DNA from: Dryococelus australis
Taxonomy: Eukaryota > Arthropoda > Insecta > Phasmatodea > Phasmatidae
Length of the DNA stretch: 64,000 nucleotides
Reading direction: 5' to 3'
Assembly: GCA_029891345.1 (NCBI GenBank)
Contig: CM057002.1
Span: forward strand, 21,032,295-21,096,294
Part shown: in pieces, positions 35,393-47,738 of the stretch
Numbering within the stretch: position 1 is the stretch's first letter
How the letters are laid out: every line of letters starts with the position of its first letter
Position numbers and translations under genes: made by a program
Notes under the pieces: generated by a model
Database searches by the model: none
Seen by the model: only the letters and a program-made list of their open reading frames with translations
Told to the model about the DNA's origin: nothing

Positions 35393-36780
35393 ATGGATGG
35401 TAGATATATGCTGCAACTGCCATTCAAACAAAATCGACCTGAGTTAGGAGAGTTGCTACAACAGGCACGTTTAGGGTATGAACATCTGGAGAAGAAATTC
35501 GCTAAATCACCGGAGCTTGCAACTGCATACCACCAGTTTCTCCAGGAATATGAAGAACTGGGCCACATGACACGCATCTCATCTCAGTTGCTTGGCTCTC
35601 TGTTGGCGAGCTGAGTAACAGTTGTTTGGGTGCATCAGAAATCTCAGAGGTAGCATGTGTTATTCCTCACCATGCTATAATTAAAGAGGCTAGTTCAACC
35701 ACTAAGGTGCGTGTTGTTTTTGATGGCTCATCAACGTCAAATGATGTGCTCCACACTGGGCAGAAATTGCAGGAGGACATCTGTGAGATTATTGTGAACT
35801 TCCATACACTACAAATATGGATACATTATGATGAATGAAAATATCAGTGTATTCTCTGGCGACCTTCAGCTGAAGAAGATATGCAGCTATATAGATTCAA
35901 CACAGTTACGTATGGACAGGCATCATCTTATCAAGCACTGAGAACATTAAGGCAAGTTAGCTACTGATGAAGCTCAAAACTTTCCACACGAGACGTTTTT
36001 GTTAATGACGTGGTTACGGGGGCTGACTCGTTGGAAGAAGCAATCAACCTGAAATAGGAACTTGTGTCACTGCTTCAACGAGGAGGATTTGAGCTTCGAA
36101 TATGGTCCTCCAGCAGCAACACTCTACTTGAAGTGCCTACATCACAGCAAGAAGTTTTGAAGAGCCTTTATCAAGAGACCAGTCCAGCTATCAAAGTACT
36201 TGGTGTATACTAGTGTCCAGAGACTGATGATTTTACATATGTCAATGTACCCCAATTGTCAATAACATAATTGGGTATCTTGTCAACTATTGCTCGACTT
36301 TACGACCCATGTGGGTGGGTAGCCCCAGTTGTGTGGGGAAAAACCTTGTTGCAGACACTGTGGATGCTGGGGTTAGAGTGGCCTTAACATGTTCCTATAG
36401 ATACCGTATTGTTGAGCAGTGGTTACATTTCAAGAAGACACTAGGTGCTCTGGCCAAGGTGAGAATCCCACGACACATTGAATGGACTAGTGCCTGCAGT
36501 ATTGAAATTCATGGGTTCTGCGAGCTTTTGAGAAGACGAATGCTGCTGTGATTTATGCTCGCATTGTCAACATCATTGGAATTGTTTCAACTTGCCTGAT
36601 AACAGCAAAATCAAAGGTTGCACCATTGAAGACATTATCAATTCCGAGGCTTGAGTTATCGGGTGCTTTGCTTCTCTCAAGATTGTGGCAATGGGTGAGC
36701 AAAATGTTCAGCGAAAGGGTTCATCCCTTCAATGTGTACATGTGATCAGATTCTTCCACTGTCCTGTCATGGCTCCGGTC
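35393..36780 (+). pseudogene. BEL/Pao reverse transcriptase and RNase H, inactive
   Basis: The segment 35393-35590 gives the BEL RT lead-in (RPELGELLQQARLGYEHLEK and TAYHQFLQEYEELGHM). Positions 35626-35838 give VIPHHAIIKE and TTKVRVVFDGS. A fragment at 35880-35960 retains YRFNTVTYGQASSYQALRT. Near 35998 the catalytic Y-V-D-D box reads FVNDVVTGA, so one Asp is Asn. About 36240-36350 gives ARLYDPCGWVAPV, and 36600-36730 gives APLKTLSIPRLELSGALLL, the A17/RNase H junction typical of the family. Part of RT between 35838 and 35870 is deleted. Confidence 0.8.
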
Positions 36781-37227
36781 ATCACCACACAGGTTCAGGA
36801 CCTTTGTCGCTAATCGAGTCACTGAAATTCAACTAATTGTGCCTAGGTCATGGCACCTGACAAGCTGGTGAACAGTCCTGTGTGGTTCCATGGACCTGAA
36901 TGGTTGATATTGGGCCTGTGAATAAGGTCAAGATGCTTGATCTGAAAGATATGCCTGAATGTAAATCTTAGCGAGCACAAGTTCTAGCAGTCCAAGAAGG
37001 TGATAGAACCCTGTGGACATTGTTAGAAGTCTTCTCCTCACTCTCAAGACTCAAGAGGGTAACAGCGTGGATGCTTAGAGCTGGAACTGCATTTATGAAA
37101 CAACCTCACTGTGAATCGACATGGCAGAGTGCTGAAGAATTAAAGGCAGCATTGATGTTTTAGCTTCAAGTGGTACAACACGACCTCCTTTCAGAGGATT
37201 TAAGGTTGCTCCAGAAAACCAAGGAAA

Positions 37228-38430
37228 TTGCATCCTTTCCTTGATCCTCTGGGTGTCATCAGGACGGGCAGCCGCTTGCAGCACTTAGCGTTGCTGGACA
37301 GGAAAATGTCATCCATCCGTGTTAAAATCTACCATGAGGAGTACCTCCATGCAGGACTCCAAGTAGCACATTCCCTCCAAGTAGCACATTCCCTCATCCA
37401 GAGGCAATTTTGGATATTGAATGCTCTCCAGCAAGCATATCATTCACAATTGTGTACACTGGTGTATTAAGTGTAACCTCCAGCCCTCTTATGGGAGATC
37501 TCCCTGCTATGAAATTCTCACAAGCGAGTCCCTTCTTGAAAGTTGGTGTGGATTTTGCAGGGCCATTCGCAACAAAGCGTACAAAGGCACGGATGGCTTC
37601 AGTGGACAAAAAGTTACCTCTGTATTTTTGCGTGCATGTCAACGAAGGCTGTCCATCTGGAAGCTGTATTATCACTGTGTACTGAAGCATTCTTGGCTGC
37701 CGTTACGCGATTTGTGTCGGTGAGGAGAACCCCTTCAGGCACACTGTCAGACCAAGGCACCAACTTCATTGGGGCAAGTCAACACTTGAAAGAAGTTAAT
37801 AGAGCACTCTTCACTGAACCCATGGCATAGTTTGCAGAACATGATCTCAACATAGTTTGGCATTTCAACGTGCCAGCTGCACATCATTTTGGTGGCCTGT
37901 GGGAGGCAGCTGTGAAATCGGCCAAACTCCACATAAAGTGGGTCATCGGAGAGCAAGTACTTATATTTGAAGAGATGATGACTCTTTTTGCTGAAATATC
38001 TGCGGTGCCAAATTCCAGACCTTTGTGTCCCTTGTCATCAGACCCATCAGAATTTGATGTTCTTACTCCCAAGACATTTTCTAGTGGGTGACTCCTCATC
38101 TGTCTGCCTGAGTAAGACTTGAGCCATGTTGTAGACAACCGTCTGTGTCATTGGCAGCTGGTCACCAAGCTGAAGCAAAGCATTGGAAATGCTGGAGTTT
38201 GGAATATCTCCATACCTTGCATCAGAGAACTAAGTGGAGTAATGCAGTACCCAACTTGAAACTGGACACTTTAGTACTAGTGACAGATCTTAACCTACCC
38301 CCATTGAGGTGGAAGATGGCCAGGATTGCGAAGCTTCATCCGGGTAAAGATGGTGTGGCAAGAGTGTGACGGTGAGAACTCTGAATAGTGAACTTGTAAG
38401 ACCACACCAGTTACAAAATTATCTCCTCTA
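37228..38430 (+). pseudogene. BEL/Pao integrase and C-terminal domain
   Basis: An RTGSRLQHLALLD-like start and a zinc-binding segment precede the catalytic core. The D,D,E residues are each still readable: VGVDFAGPF near 37540, LSDQGTNFIGA near 37744 and HHFGGLWEAAVKSAK near 37884. Each lies in a different frame from part of its neighbours, so the protein cannot be made. The end (VLVTDLNLPPLRWKMARI, then RTLNSELVRPHQ) is the DUF5641-type tail of BEL elements. Confidence 0.8.
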
Positions 38431-38650
38431 CCTACTAACTTGGACTCTCGACTTGCTGGCAAAGATTTCCTGTTTAGTTGATTACCCTTATTGTTGTGTT
38501 TGCAACATGGTTCCTTGTTGTTGTCAAGATTTTTGTTTGTCACCTTTAGTTTTACTATTATAAAGTTATTGTTTTGTCTGATGCCGTAGTGTACTAATTA
38601 TTGTAGTGTGGGTCTCAGTTGGAAAATGTACCATTTTCTGGTGGGCAGTA

Positions 38651-38795
38651 TGTTTGAGATATTTTGTGACTAGCAGGTTGCTGGTGACTGTGATTATATT
38701 GCTCTTGTTTGTTTTTCTTTTGTGGGGTTGGTGGTGATTTTCAATCAGCTGTTTTTTGTGTTTACTCTGTGCAATCCAACAAACAATATAAACAC
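38651..38795 (+). repeat. BEL/Pao 3' LTR, shortened
   Basis: The LTR begins TGTTTGAGATATTTTGTG and ends AACAATATAAACA. It lacks the roughly 65 bp central segment found in the 5' LTR. Point differences between the two LTRs are numerous, so the insertion is old. Confidence 0.85.
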
Positions 38796-38884
38796 ATTCT
38801 GTATTTAGTTGGGGCTTCACTCAGTTCTTTCATCCCACTGAAAAGTTTTAGGGCTGGTCAATGGACCTGCAAGCATCTAGTTTG

Positions 38885-39105
38885 TATCTCATGAACTGAA
38901 CTGGGCAAGCTGGCACAGTGGTAAACCTTCAGACCCGCATTCGGGAGGGCCTAGATTTGAATCCTGGTCTGATGCTGGGATGGCTCCTTACTGTAGGCCA
39001 TGGCTGCTTCCTTTTCTTTGAACCTCTCTGAGAAACTTGTTCTGTCTCCAACGACCTGGCTGCTGATGAGATTTTAAGGCCTATCTATGTACCTACCTAC
39101 CTACC
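38885..39105 (+). mobile_element. tRNA-derived SINE (family B)
   Basis: The head AAGCTGGCACAGTGGTAAAC is A-box-like and TAGATTTGAATCC is B-box-like. The body has CTGGGATGGCTCC, GGCTGCTTCC and CAACGACCTGGCTGCTGATG. The element ends in a CTAC tetranucleotide repeat (39089-39104), a typical SINE 3' tail. It is related to the minus-strand copy at 1610-1850. Confidence 0.75.
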
Positions 39106-42100
39106 ACTTGGTGGAATGATGTGACTGGGTTAACTTGCACAAAGTCTGTGGAGTTGTGGTGTACTTACCTGTTGGAGAATATTGTGTTGTGTCCAGTAAT
39201 GTCAGGCCCTTAATGGTGGTGAGCATGGTCGGCATGACACTATCAGGAATTAGATAGTAAACCTCCAGCAGTTCGGGCATCATGACATTTGTAGAACAGA
39301 AGCAGGTAGGGGAGCAGCAGTGCTACGTGCTGGATCAGCTGTTTGCAATCTCTTGTTGCAATGTGGCTTACAAGGCAAAACAGCTTTTAACTGGGCGTAG
39401 AGGATTCTTTGGGCTTTCCTGAACCCCACCCTGAGTCTGCAGGATGTCTACCTGTCTCGGAAGTCGTGAAAAAGCAACTGAAATTAGGTGGTCTCAAAAA
39501 GTAACAAAAATTAGAATGAGGCCATGGTGGAGTAGATAGATGTACAGAAGAAAGTAGCATTGCAGCATCTCAGAACCAGAACTTTGACTCCTGTTACACA
39601 ACTAGAATGGTGAGGGTCCTACTATAATGCAGAACTGTGATGCTGGGAACTGGCACACCAATATATCACCAAATACAAACACACACCTGGCTTAAAGATA
39701 AACCCTCCAAAACATTTCAAGTTTCCTGCCTCACCCTAGTTCTCCTCCTGGCCACTAGGTTCTCTCCAACCACCAATCAACAGACTGCAGTGTACCATCT
39801 TTTGCCACCTAAAGAAGCTGGCCTGGCCAGCGAAACATCATTACTGTGTATCTGCATGGCAAAAGTGTTCGTCCAACATGTGTGCATGCATTTATCTTGC
39901 TCTCTATCCGTATCACCCTGTCAGTAGTTGTGTTTTCTCTCCTTTTTGTAACATCCAATGAAAAGATGGGGTAGGGGTTTAGCTCACCATTCCTTCATCA
40001 GAATCGCAAGATGATACAAGTAAAATTTCATGGACTGGAATTTTATCTTTGTTATTCTGAAGAATCCATGTGGTACAGAAGACTGCAAGGCAAATTTTGA
40101 GGCAGTCTGTATGTCACACAAAATTAAGTATTGCAGTCATAAAGTCATAAATTATTTAAATATTTTAACATTCTTTGTTTAGCAACTATCGTCAAAACAC
40201 CGTAATTTTTTTTTAAGTAAAGCTTTAATGGGAAAGAAAAAACATAAAAGTTTAATATCTTATACAGAAATTGTACATATATACATAAACATTAAGTTAC
40301 AAATTGCAAATATGGGCATTTATAATTTTAACATTCTACTTGATTTCCACAATATGTAACATTAAAAGTTTGCTACTCCAGTGATGTACCTTCGGTTACA
40401 GTGAATACATAAACCAATGATTTTCTTGTGACACAATATATACCACAAGACCAGATCTATCCTGTTTTCATTGTGATTATAAATCTGTAACATTCAAAGG
40501 AATATGATAATTTAACATCCCTAAACTTTACTTTGGTAAGTACATTATCAGAAAAGGACGGTAAACTCCTGGCAGGTTGGATGACTACAGGTAGTCTGGC
40601 AGTGGGGTCTCAGCATTACTACTGACAATATTTCAAAGTAATAGTTCCTTTCTCTCTTAGCTCTACAGCACAACTCCTATTTTATGAGCATGCATCTAAC
40701 AAGCACAAACGAGTACAGCAATTACAACAAAATTCTCAAGAACCATAAAAAAAAAAGTCAAAATGCATGAAGCAGCAATTAAAGGTTTTTTAAAAATACA
40801 TTCTTCAGGACACAGTAATAACATACTAGAGGTTGTTCCGCTACCATAAATTGGCATGCCACAGCTGTAAAAAAAATTCAGCTGGGAGATGTCTGCAGCA
40901 TGTACCTGGCGAGTTAGACCAGCATGCGAGACACACAAAAATGTGAATGGAAGTGAATACTTATGCTGTCCTCTTTCTTCCTCACACAACGCACCCCATA
41001 ATCTGTGCATAACTTGCTAAATGCTGCGCACATAGCAACCGTGAAATTTGTCTATTTCACATACGAAATCAGTGTTTTGACAGATTGTGTATGGGTGGTA
41101 ACAAGTAAACAGACTACGTACCTTTCCACCACCACGTAATTTCCACCTGACTGTCAAAACATGTTTCGTCTGTAATGATAAACGTTGATGAGATGTTAAG
41201 CCCATCCTATTTATATCTAAATATGTTGCAAATTGTCATCATGATGTAAAATGTTTCTTGTAATGATAAACGTTGATGAATGTTAGCGATGCTATTATTC
41301 TAAATATGTTGCAAATTGCCATATATGAAATTGATTTATGTATTTTACTATGCATGGAATAGTTGATTAAGATCCATAGTTTATTTCTTTGAAAATGTGG
41401 TTTGAAAAGCTGCAGCTTTCTTGTCCAGCAAACAGAAATAGTACACCATAATGCTCATGGAAAATTGATTTGCGATCATTATATGATCATAAAAATACAA
41501 CAATTCTTCTGTCAAATCCATTCATATGGTCACAACTTACTTGAAAGATGATCCATATTGAAATTCAATATATATCACAAACACTTGAAATTGTATTCCA
41601 ATCAAAAGACTAAACTTGCATTTGCAGCATGCCATACATTTAGCTGACTATACCTGCAACTAGAGTCGTATGGCAAGGTGTGTACTTACAAGCAAACATT
41701 GTTTGTTCAATGGAAAATTTAGTTTAATGTATTTAGTTAATGTTAATTGTGGTTCTTATGCAGTAGCAGTTTTGGAAGGTACAGCATGTAGAAGATATTG
41801 CAAGTATTAGGAATTCAGGGAAATTGTTGGCACATTTTCATTCAAAGTAATAAAATATTTTGAGATTAAAAGTGGCCTGAGCTTATGAAAAAGGCAAGAT
41901 AAGAGTAGTTAACAGTTCATACATGCAACAAAACTATTTATAAATTTACCAGGGTACCGAGCATGCCTGGATGACAATACATCACATTAACACAAATATA
42001 AGGTATTTTCTACCAAAGTGATTCCATCGCAAAACGATGCATGATTGTAATAAATAAATTACATTAATTTTTGCCTTGTAGCTGCAGTAGGAGGGGACGT

Positions 42101-43149
42101 ACTAAAAACAAAATGGCTTGGTAATTACACGTAGAATTGAAATTATTAGGAACGAGAATCACAGAACACGGAAATATTTCTATAAAGCTTGCCAAAAATA
42201 TTTAAAATTGGGAATTCGTTATTATATTTGTATTTTACACATGAAAAATGAGTCGTTTCATGGGAGGTGTGACTTCTGAAAAGAGCAGCGCGCACCCAGT
42301 CAACAAATGGCAGTACAGTTGCCTATTCCGCTGCTCCATCACAAAAGTATATTTAATACATTCTTTTAAAAGTAACTTTTTCATCTCATACATGTTCAAA
42401 ATGATTCAGGTTTGAAATATAATGTGCCAAAATAATGTAGCATTTAATTTACATAATATCTAATAATAATAACTCCTCTTGTTTTCACACAGTAAACACT
42501 GGAAATGGATTAGCGCATGCTCAAAATTACAGTATGCTGAGATTGTGAAACTGATTACCACTTAAAAAGTATGTGCCCTTCGAGATTTTTTTTTGATGAG
42601 ACATTGTATTTATACTTCTGCGATATAATTTTATTCTAAAAGTATGCAAATAATGTGTTTTTTTTTCCAGTGACGAGAGTTATTTATACGGTACTTCTGC
42701 GGCGTCATTTCATTCTTAAGATGTTTACATTTTAAATTAAATTCATATATAATTTAATTTAATTTTTATACCACACGTGATTCAATATAGATGTAATCCA
42801 CTCAGTAAAACTTTGTACCACTTAATGTTTTTAACATTTTTGATAACAAAGGAGGGTAAATATACACTTATTGGGTTATCACTTTATTCAGAAGATGTCT
42901 GCCTATTAAATGAAATAAATTTTACATGAAAAAAAAAGTTAGTTTAACACCAGTAACAGTTAAACACGAACATTTAGAAAAAACTGCTCTTTAAACCTAA
43001 TTTTTTAGGGGTCAAAATTAGTATACATGAAGCAGAGAACATGTGAGTTGATAATACTCTACACTGTGCATTGTTAAATGTGCGAGAGCAGAGAGCGTTG
43101 CAGTAAGCAGATGAGGAGTGGAATGGAGAGATTCGAGCGGTTGTAAAAC
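39106..43149. other. unassigned, UTR-like intergenic sequence
   Basis: On the minus strand an open frame ends at a perfect CAACAG|GTAAGT donor (exon end at 39169), a possible unknown exon. An 88 bp tandem duplication lies at 41171-41340. The region 40200-43100 is otherwise AT-rich without recognisable transposons. The minus-strand 104-codon frame at 40696-41010 has no family signature. Confidence 0.35.
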
Positions 43150-43395
43150 ATCAGGGTCTCAAAAGCTGATGAGGGTAAAATGAGGTGAGTATGGAGCAGC
43201 GCTGGAACACAAGAGTAAAGAAACTTAAGATCCCCGAAAAAATCAGCCGACTAGCAGCAGCATCATCCGGCACGATTCCCATGTGCGGAAATCCAGGAGC
43301 GAACCTGCAGGGAATCAAACCCAGTTCGCCTAGGTGAGCACCAAAGCACTCTAGGTGTTGCACCACCACTGCTCCAACACACTGAGAAGTATGTC
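43150..43395 (-). mobile_element. tRNA-derived SINE (family A), reverse copy
   Basis: Read on the minus strand it gives AGCAGTGGTGGTGCAACACC (head), CTGGGTTTGATTCCC (B box), GCTCCTGGATTTCCGCACAT, GTTCCAGCGCTGCTCCATAC and TTTTACCCTCATCAGC. It is co-linear with 32178-32410. It lies about 260 bp from the nested transposon block at 43656-46741. Confidence 0.75.
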
Positions 43396-43655
43396 CAAAG
43401 GCAAAGATGTTGCCACATATTGCAGCTATTCCACATTTCCTTGTAGTTTTGAAAAAATGCACATCACATGTAAACAAAGACTGTGTTTGAATTATTTGTA
43501 TCATGTTTATTACTATAGGCTGCCATTTTTTATGCATTGGTCTTTCAAATCATGCATTTATAAAATTTGCCAACGGAAATACTACTCATAAATACCAAAC
43601 AATTTTACCATCAACTGCATACATGAACTGACAGTGCATTTCAAGAGTGAGATTA

Positions 43656-46600
43656 CCATATTTTCACGATTACAAGCCGCACATTTTTTGCCAACATTTT
43701 GGCTTAGAAACAGGGATGTGGCCTGCATTGAAGGAACATTTATTTTCCGTGTTAATAAGTGTAATAGAACAAAGTACTATGAAACTAAAAACTATAAGGA
43801 AGTCATTTTTTTATAACTCTATGAATTTCTCTCAAATAAGTGCTAAATATACCGTGATATATTGTTTAATGCATATTCCTTAGAGGCACAATTTTGTGGT
43901 AAATCGCGATAAAACAAAATAACACTGGAATAAAATTTAAAATGTGAAATACAGTCGACTCTCGATGTATCGTTATCACATGTATCGATAAAACTCATCA
44001 AACAGCAATTTGTTGTGGTCCCTGCAAAATCCCTATGTAAATTATGTTAACATAAACCACTTGTATCGTTTATCGCATGGTGTATCGATCAAAGTATATT
44101 TTGGGTCCCTTCACCTAATATTTCCCGCAACTATCATTTTTAAGGTGGTTGTTTATGCAAACGCCTAGTAAGTGGATGTGAAATATGTCACGCACGTCAC
44201 CATTTATCACTGCTCAGCGGCGCTTTGTATAGTGTTTTGTCTTCCCAACACATCTGCAGACATTGTGGCATGGTGCGACGGTGCGAGCCTGGCTTGATAC
44301 TTTCCCTTAGATGTCACCAAGAGGGGAAGTGGTTACATATAGCACAGAGCGTGGCGACCTAGCGTCCTCTCTCTTACCCCACTTTCTGTCTCTCTCAGCT
44401 GCGCACCTTCCTTCCTCCCCTCACATGCAAACGAGAGGGGAAGCAGGTGTCTAACAAAAGATATAGCACTTCCTCCCTCTCTCTCTGCCCCACCCATTTC
44501 GCTTGCCTAGCACAAATGTGTGCCTGGGGAATGTAATGTTATCAAGATTCTCTGAAGTATTTGCACCTATCATTACTTGTATTTAAAAGAAATTTGTTTT
44601 GCAGGAAACTGTCATGCAAAAAATTTTAACGAGGAATTATTATTAGCAAAGATGTTTTCTTTTGTGACTAAAGGTCGTTTTTTCCCGTTAAGGTTTGTGT
44701 TTCATTGTATTTGGCCTAAAATTAACATGATTAAAACATAATATTTATTTAACTCAATGAGCAGTATCTTCGCAAATAAAATTATATGCCCAGAACCATA
44801 TACTTGACCCCCCCTTGTCAACCAAAAATTGTTTGAACATTGAGCGACTTGTATTATAAGTGTAAAGTTCATTTTCAGTAACTTCTTGCGGGGAAATAGG
44901 AGGATTTATATTGATTTATTTCAATATACACGCATCTTTTGAATAAACTGATAAAATGTAAGGGCCTATTCATACACCTTTTGCCGTCTAATAATGGGTA
45001 GGTAAGCACCGAGCCGAGTGCAATGTAACTCATGACGGAAAATAAAGAGGGTGTGGTTTTGAATGATTAATTATTAAAGACAGTGGAAAATATAATTATA
45101 ATCACCTTATTTATTCATTTCTGTCTCACTCAAAATTGCTAGTTTTCTTTGCAGTAAAATATAATTAATTACTTTAAAAGACACATTTGCCAATGGACGC
45201 AAGGTGTCGGCACACTGCAACAAGTAGCAGTGTGAAGAGGTAATTCTCCCGCTGCCACCCCTCAACCCACTCGCCGCGGTGAGCACACTGCCTGATCAAT
45301 AACTTCACTGCGTCCTCTTAGCTAAATGAGTGCATGCGGGGCATTCAAAATTTGACTTTCATTCGGTGTCATATTATTTTCATTTTCAGAGGGTTTGAAA
45401 TTTTTAGGTCAACTTGCATTTGGTGTCCGATTACAATTAATTATATACTGTATTTTGAGACATAATTTTCTTTATTTAAATGAGTTTAGGAGAAATGTTT
45501 TTTACTGTATTATTTACAATGACATTTTTCTTAAATTCCCATTTTCATTGTGTTTACTAGCTAAACTTCATTTACAGATAATGTACAGCTATTACTACAC
45601 TCAACATAAAGTTTTATAAGGTCAGAAGTTGTATTTAAGTGTCAGAAACCGCATTTATTGAAATCCCGCATGTATGGACATTTTTTGGCAGTCCCCTGAA
45701 TAACGATAGCTCGAGAGTCAACTGTAATACGAAATTCAGACAAATGCACAATATCTGAACTCTTCTTCTATGTTACATACACAAAATTACAAAATACGTT
45801 AAGCATTTTTTTCTTGCGTAAAGCCTATCACACTGTCAAATTTTTCCGTCAAACTGCTTCCAATAAGTTTGGTCAAATAAAGCTGACAGTAATGGTGTCA
45901 TTGAAGCATCATAAATGCCACTATATTTGTCTGAGAAAGTTGTATGACTTCAATTTTCATTAAACATTTGAAGATTGGACAGGTTCTAAAATTTTATTGA
46001 TGTTTGACGGTCTCAGTCAATCAGAATCGTGCACAACAAAAATGGATGTCTTTTGTTATTCTATGCCGTCTATTACACGGCATGGAATAACAAAAGCCGT
46101 CTTACTATGAAAATATTTTTAAAATAATAATACATATTAGATTCTCCTAGGGAAAAAAAATTGACGGTGTGACACTTTTTCAAACACATTCAAAATAATT
46201 TGATAAAATTAGTTGGAAGGAAAATTTGATGGTAGTATTTTGTTTTCAAATTTTATTGTCAAATATAGTTGAAGGCGAAAATTTGAGTGTGACAGGAGAT
46301 TAACAAGATGTAAACAAACACATTCTAAAGATTACACAAGCAGTAAAACATGCACTTTGAAGTAAGTTACAGTAGTTTGACAACAAACCATCTCAGCGCT
46401 AGTGCACTTGGTGCAAAGTGAACACACACAACTAGAAAGTGTGCAGTAATCTATGACCACATGTTTGTTTATATTGATAGTTGTGCATGAAATGAAATTG
46501 TGATATCTAAATAAACTGACTGTTTTCATAAAATATCTAGTCTCATAAATTATGGAAGATGCTGCAGCCGATGTAAAAGACTGTAAATCTCTAACATTGA

Positions 46601-46741
46601 CTAACTTTTATTTTAAAGGATTTTATAACACAAATTGCCAAAAAAATTAAAATGTGGGATAACATTTCCCCCCGAAATTTGGTATTCTGAAATAAGGGTG
46701 CGGCCTGTAATAGGGGGCAGCTTATAATCGTGGAAATATGG
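43656..46741. mobile_element. TA-inserting DNA transposon M, carrying a nested element
   Basis: TA pairs lie at 43654-43655 and 46742-46743. The left end is CCATATTTTCACGATTACAA then GCCGCAC. The right end, reverse complemented, is CCATATTTCCACGATTATAA then GCTGCCCC. Removing the nested P2 element leaves about 1.3 kb. No transposase was recognised. Confidence 0.75.
43952..45724. mobile_element. pogo/Tigger-like element P2, nested in M
   Basis: TA pairs lie at 43950-43951 and 45725-45726. The left end is CAGTCGACTCTCGATGTATC. The right end, reverse complemented, is CAGTTGACTCTCGAGCTATC. The interior (44275-45560) is the family T body shared with 25495-26215 and 57345-58310, so those two copies are probably P2 relatives that lost their ends. 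It is non-autonomous. Confidence 0.8.
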
Positions 46742-47738
46742 TATACTAAAATACTGAAATTATTTAAAGAAACAAGAGACAGAAAGTTAAACCTAGCTAG
46801 TACCTCAAAATCAAAAAGATTAAGAAACAACCAATGGCAAACCCTGTGGATCAGGTGTTCCTGCAGGTGATACCTATCATATTGATAAGTTCGAAATTGT
46901 GTTGTCTAAATGTGCATACTTATAAGTTTCTCTCTGAAACAGCACAAGTTCGCAAATGAAGGTACCAACCACTGTAAGAAGATATTTCCAAAAACCTATA
47001 AAAACATGTTTCACAAATTAGATTTTTCTCACCAGAACTGGAAAAATATGCACGTAAATTTTGCTGCTTGCTATACATGTTGGCATCCTTGCTATCACCA
47101 TATCTTATTTACACAAACTCTTTGGGTTAAAGGTGAATACATACTTTAATATTAATTTTATCTGACAAAAGTCAATGTTTTCTAACTTGTTATAAATTTA
47201 ATATTTTTTGTTTACTACTGAAAGAGCTAACATTAAACTGTACTGCGCATAAATTGTGAATATATTCTGTATAATGTATTATAAAAATTCAGGTTGAATG
47301 ACCACCTTTTCTTTTAATTCTAGGCCAACATTGAGACTTATTTTTGTGGCAAAAACTCGGCCTCTATTTAGATAAATACAGTATTCCACAGACACACATG
47401 CAGTTTTGCACAGACACTACACCAAACTCCCAACTATTAAATGTCCCAGAAACCAAGATATCTTTAGGGGGTATCACGGTTTAAATTGTAAATACGACCA
47501 TTGACACAAGTAACCTTTTACTTGTCTAAAACTGTGCTCACTGCACCCAAAAAACAGTTCAGTTTGGCACAATGATTGATCTACATAGAAGTATACTTAC
47601 CACCATTTTTACAAACGACACAATTGAAGCACAAGTGTGTCCAACGTTGATACACACAACACTAAATCACGACATGCTAAAATTGGGAGACATGTGACAT
47701 GTTCCCCAGTGAAGTATGGCTCAAGTAAGTGCCTGGGA
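46742..47738. other. 3' flank of the R3H/G-patch gene
   Basis: This is the expected 3' UTR side of the minus-strand gene. No canonical AATAAA was found close to the stop. The variant ATTAAA (plus-strand TTTAAT) occurs near 47146 and 47200. A transposon-end-like sequence (reverse complement ACTGTATTTATCTAAATAG) lies near 47367-47385. Confidence 0.35.

Larger units (their letters stand above)
33203..38795 (+). mobile_element. BEL/Pao LTR retrotransposon, decayed
   Basis: It is flanked by direct LTRs (33203-33412 and 38651-38795), with gag, protease, RT, RNase H, integrase and a C-terminal DUF5641-like block in BEL/Pao order. The total is about 5.6 kb, near the normal size of the family. Many stops and frameshifts break every domain, and a G-tract of 16 (33790-33805) interrupts gag. 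No envelope-like ORF is visible. Confidence 0.9.

Noticed and set aside
40696-41010. 104-codon minus-strand ORF with hydrophobic C-terminus
   Set aside because: It has no known family and lies in UTR-like AT-rich sequence. The hydrophobic end comes from T-rich sequence.
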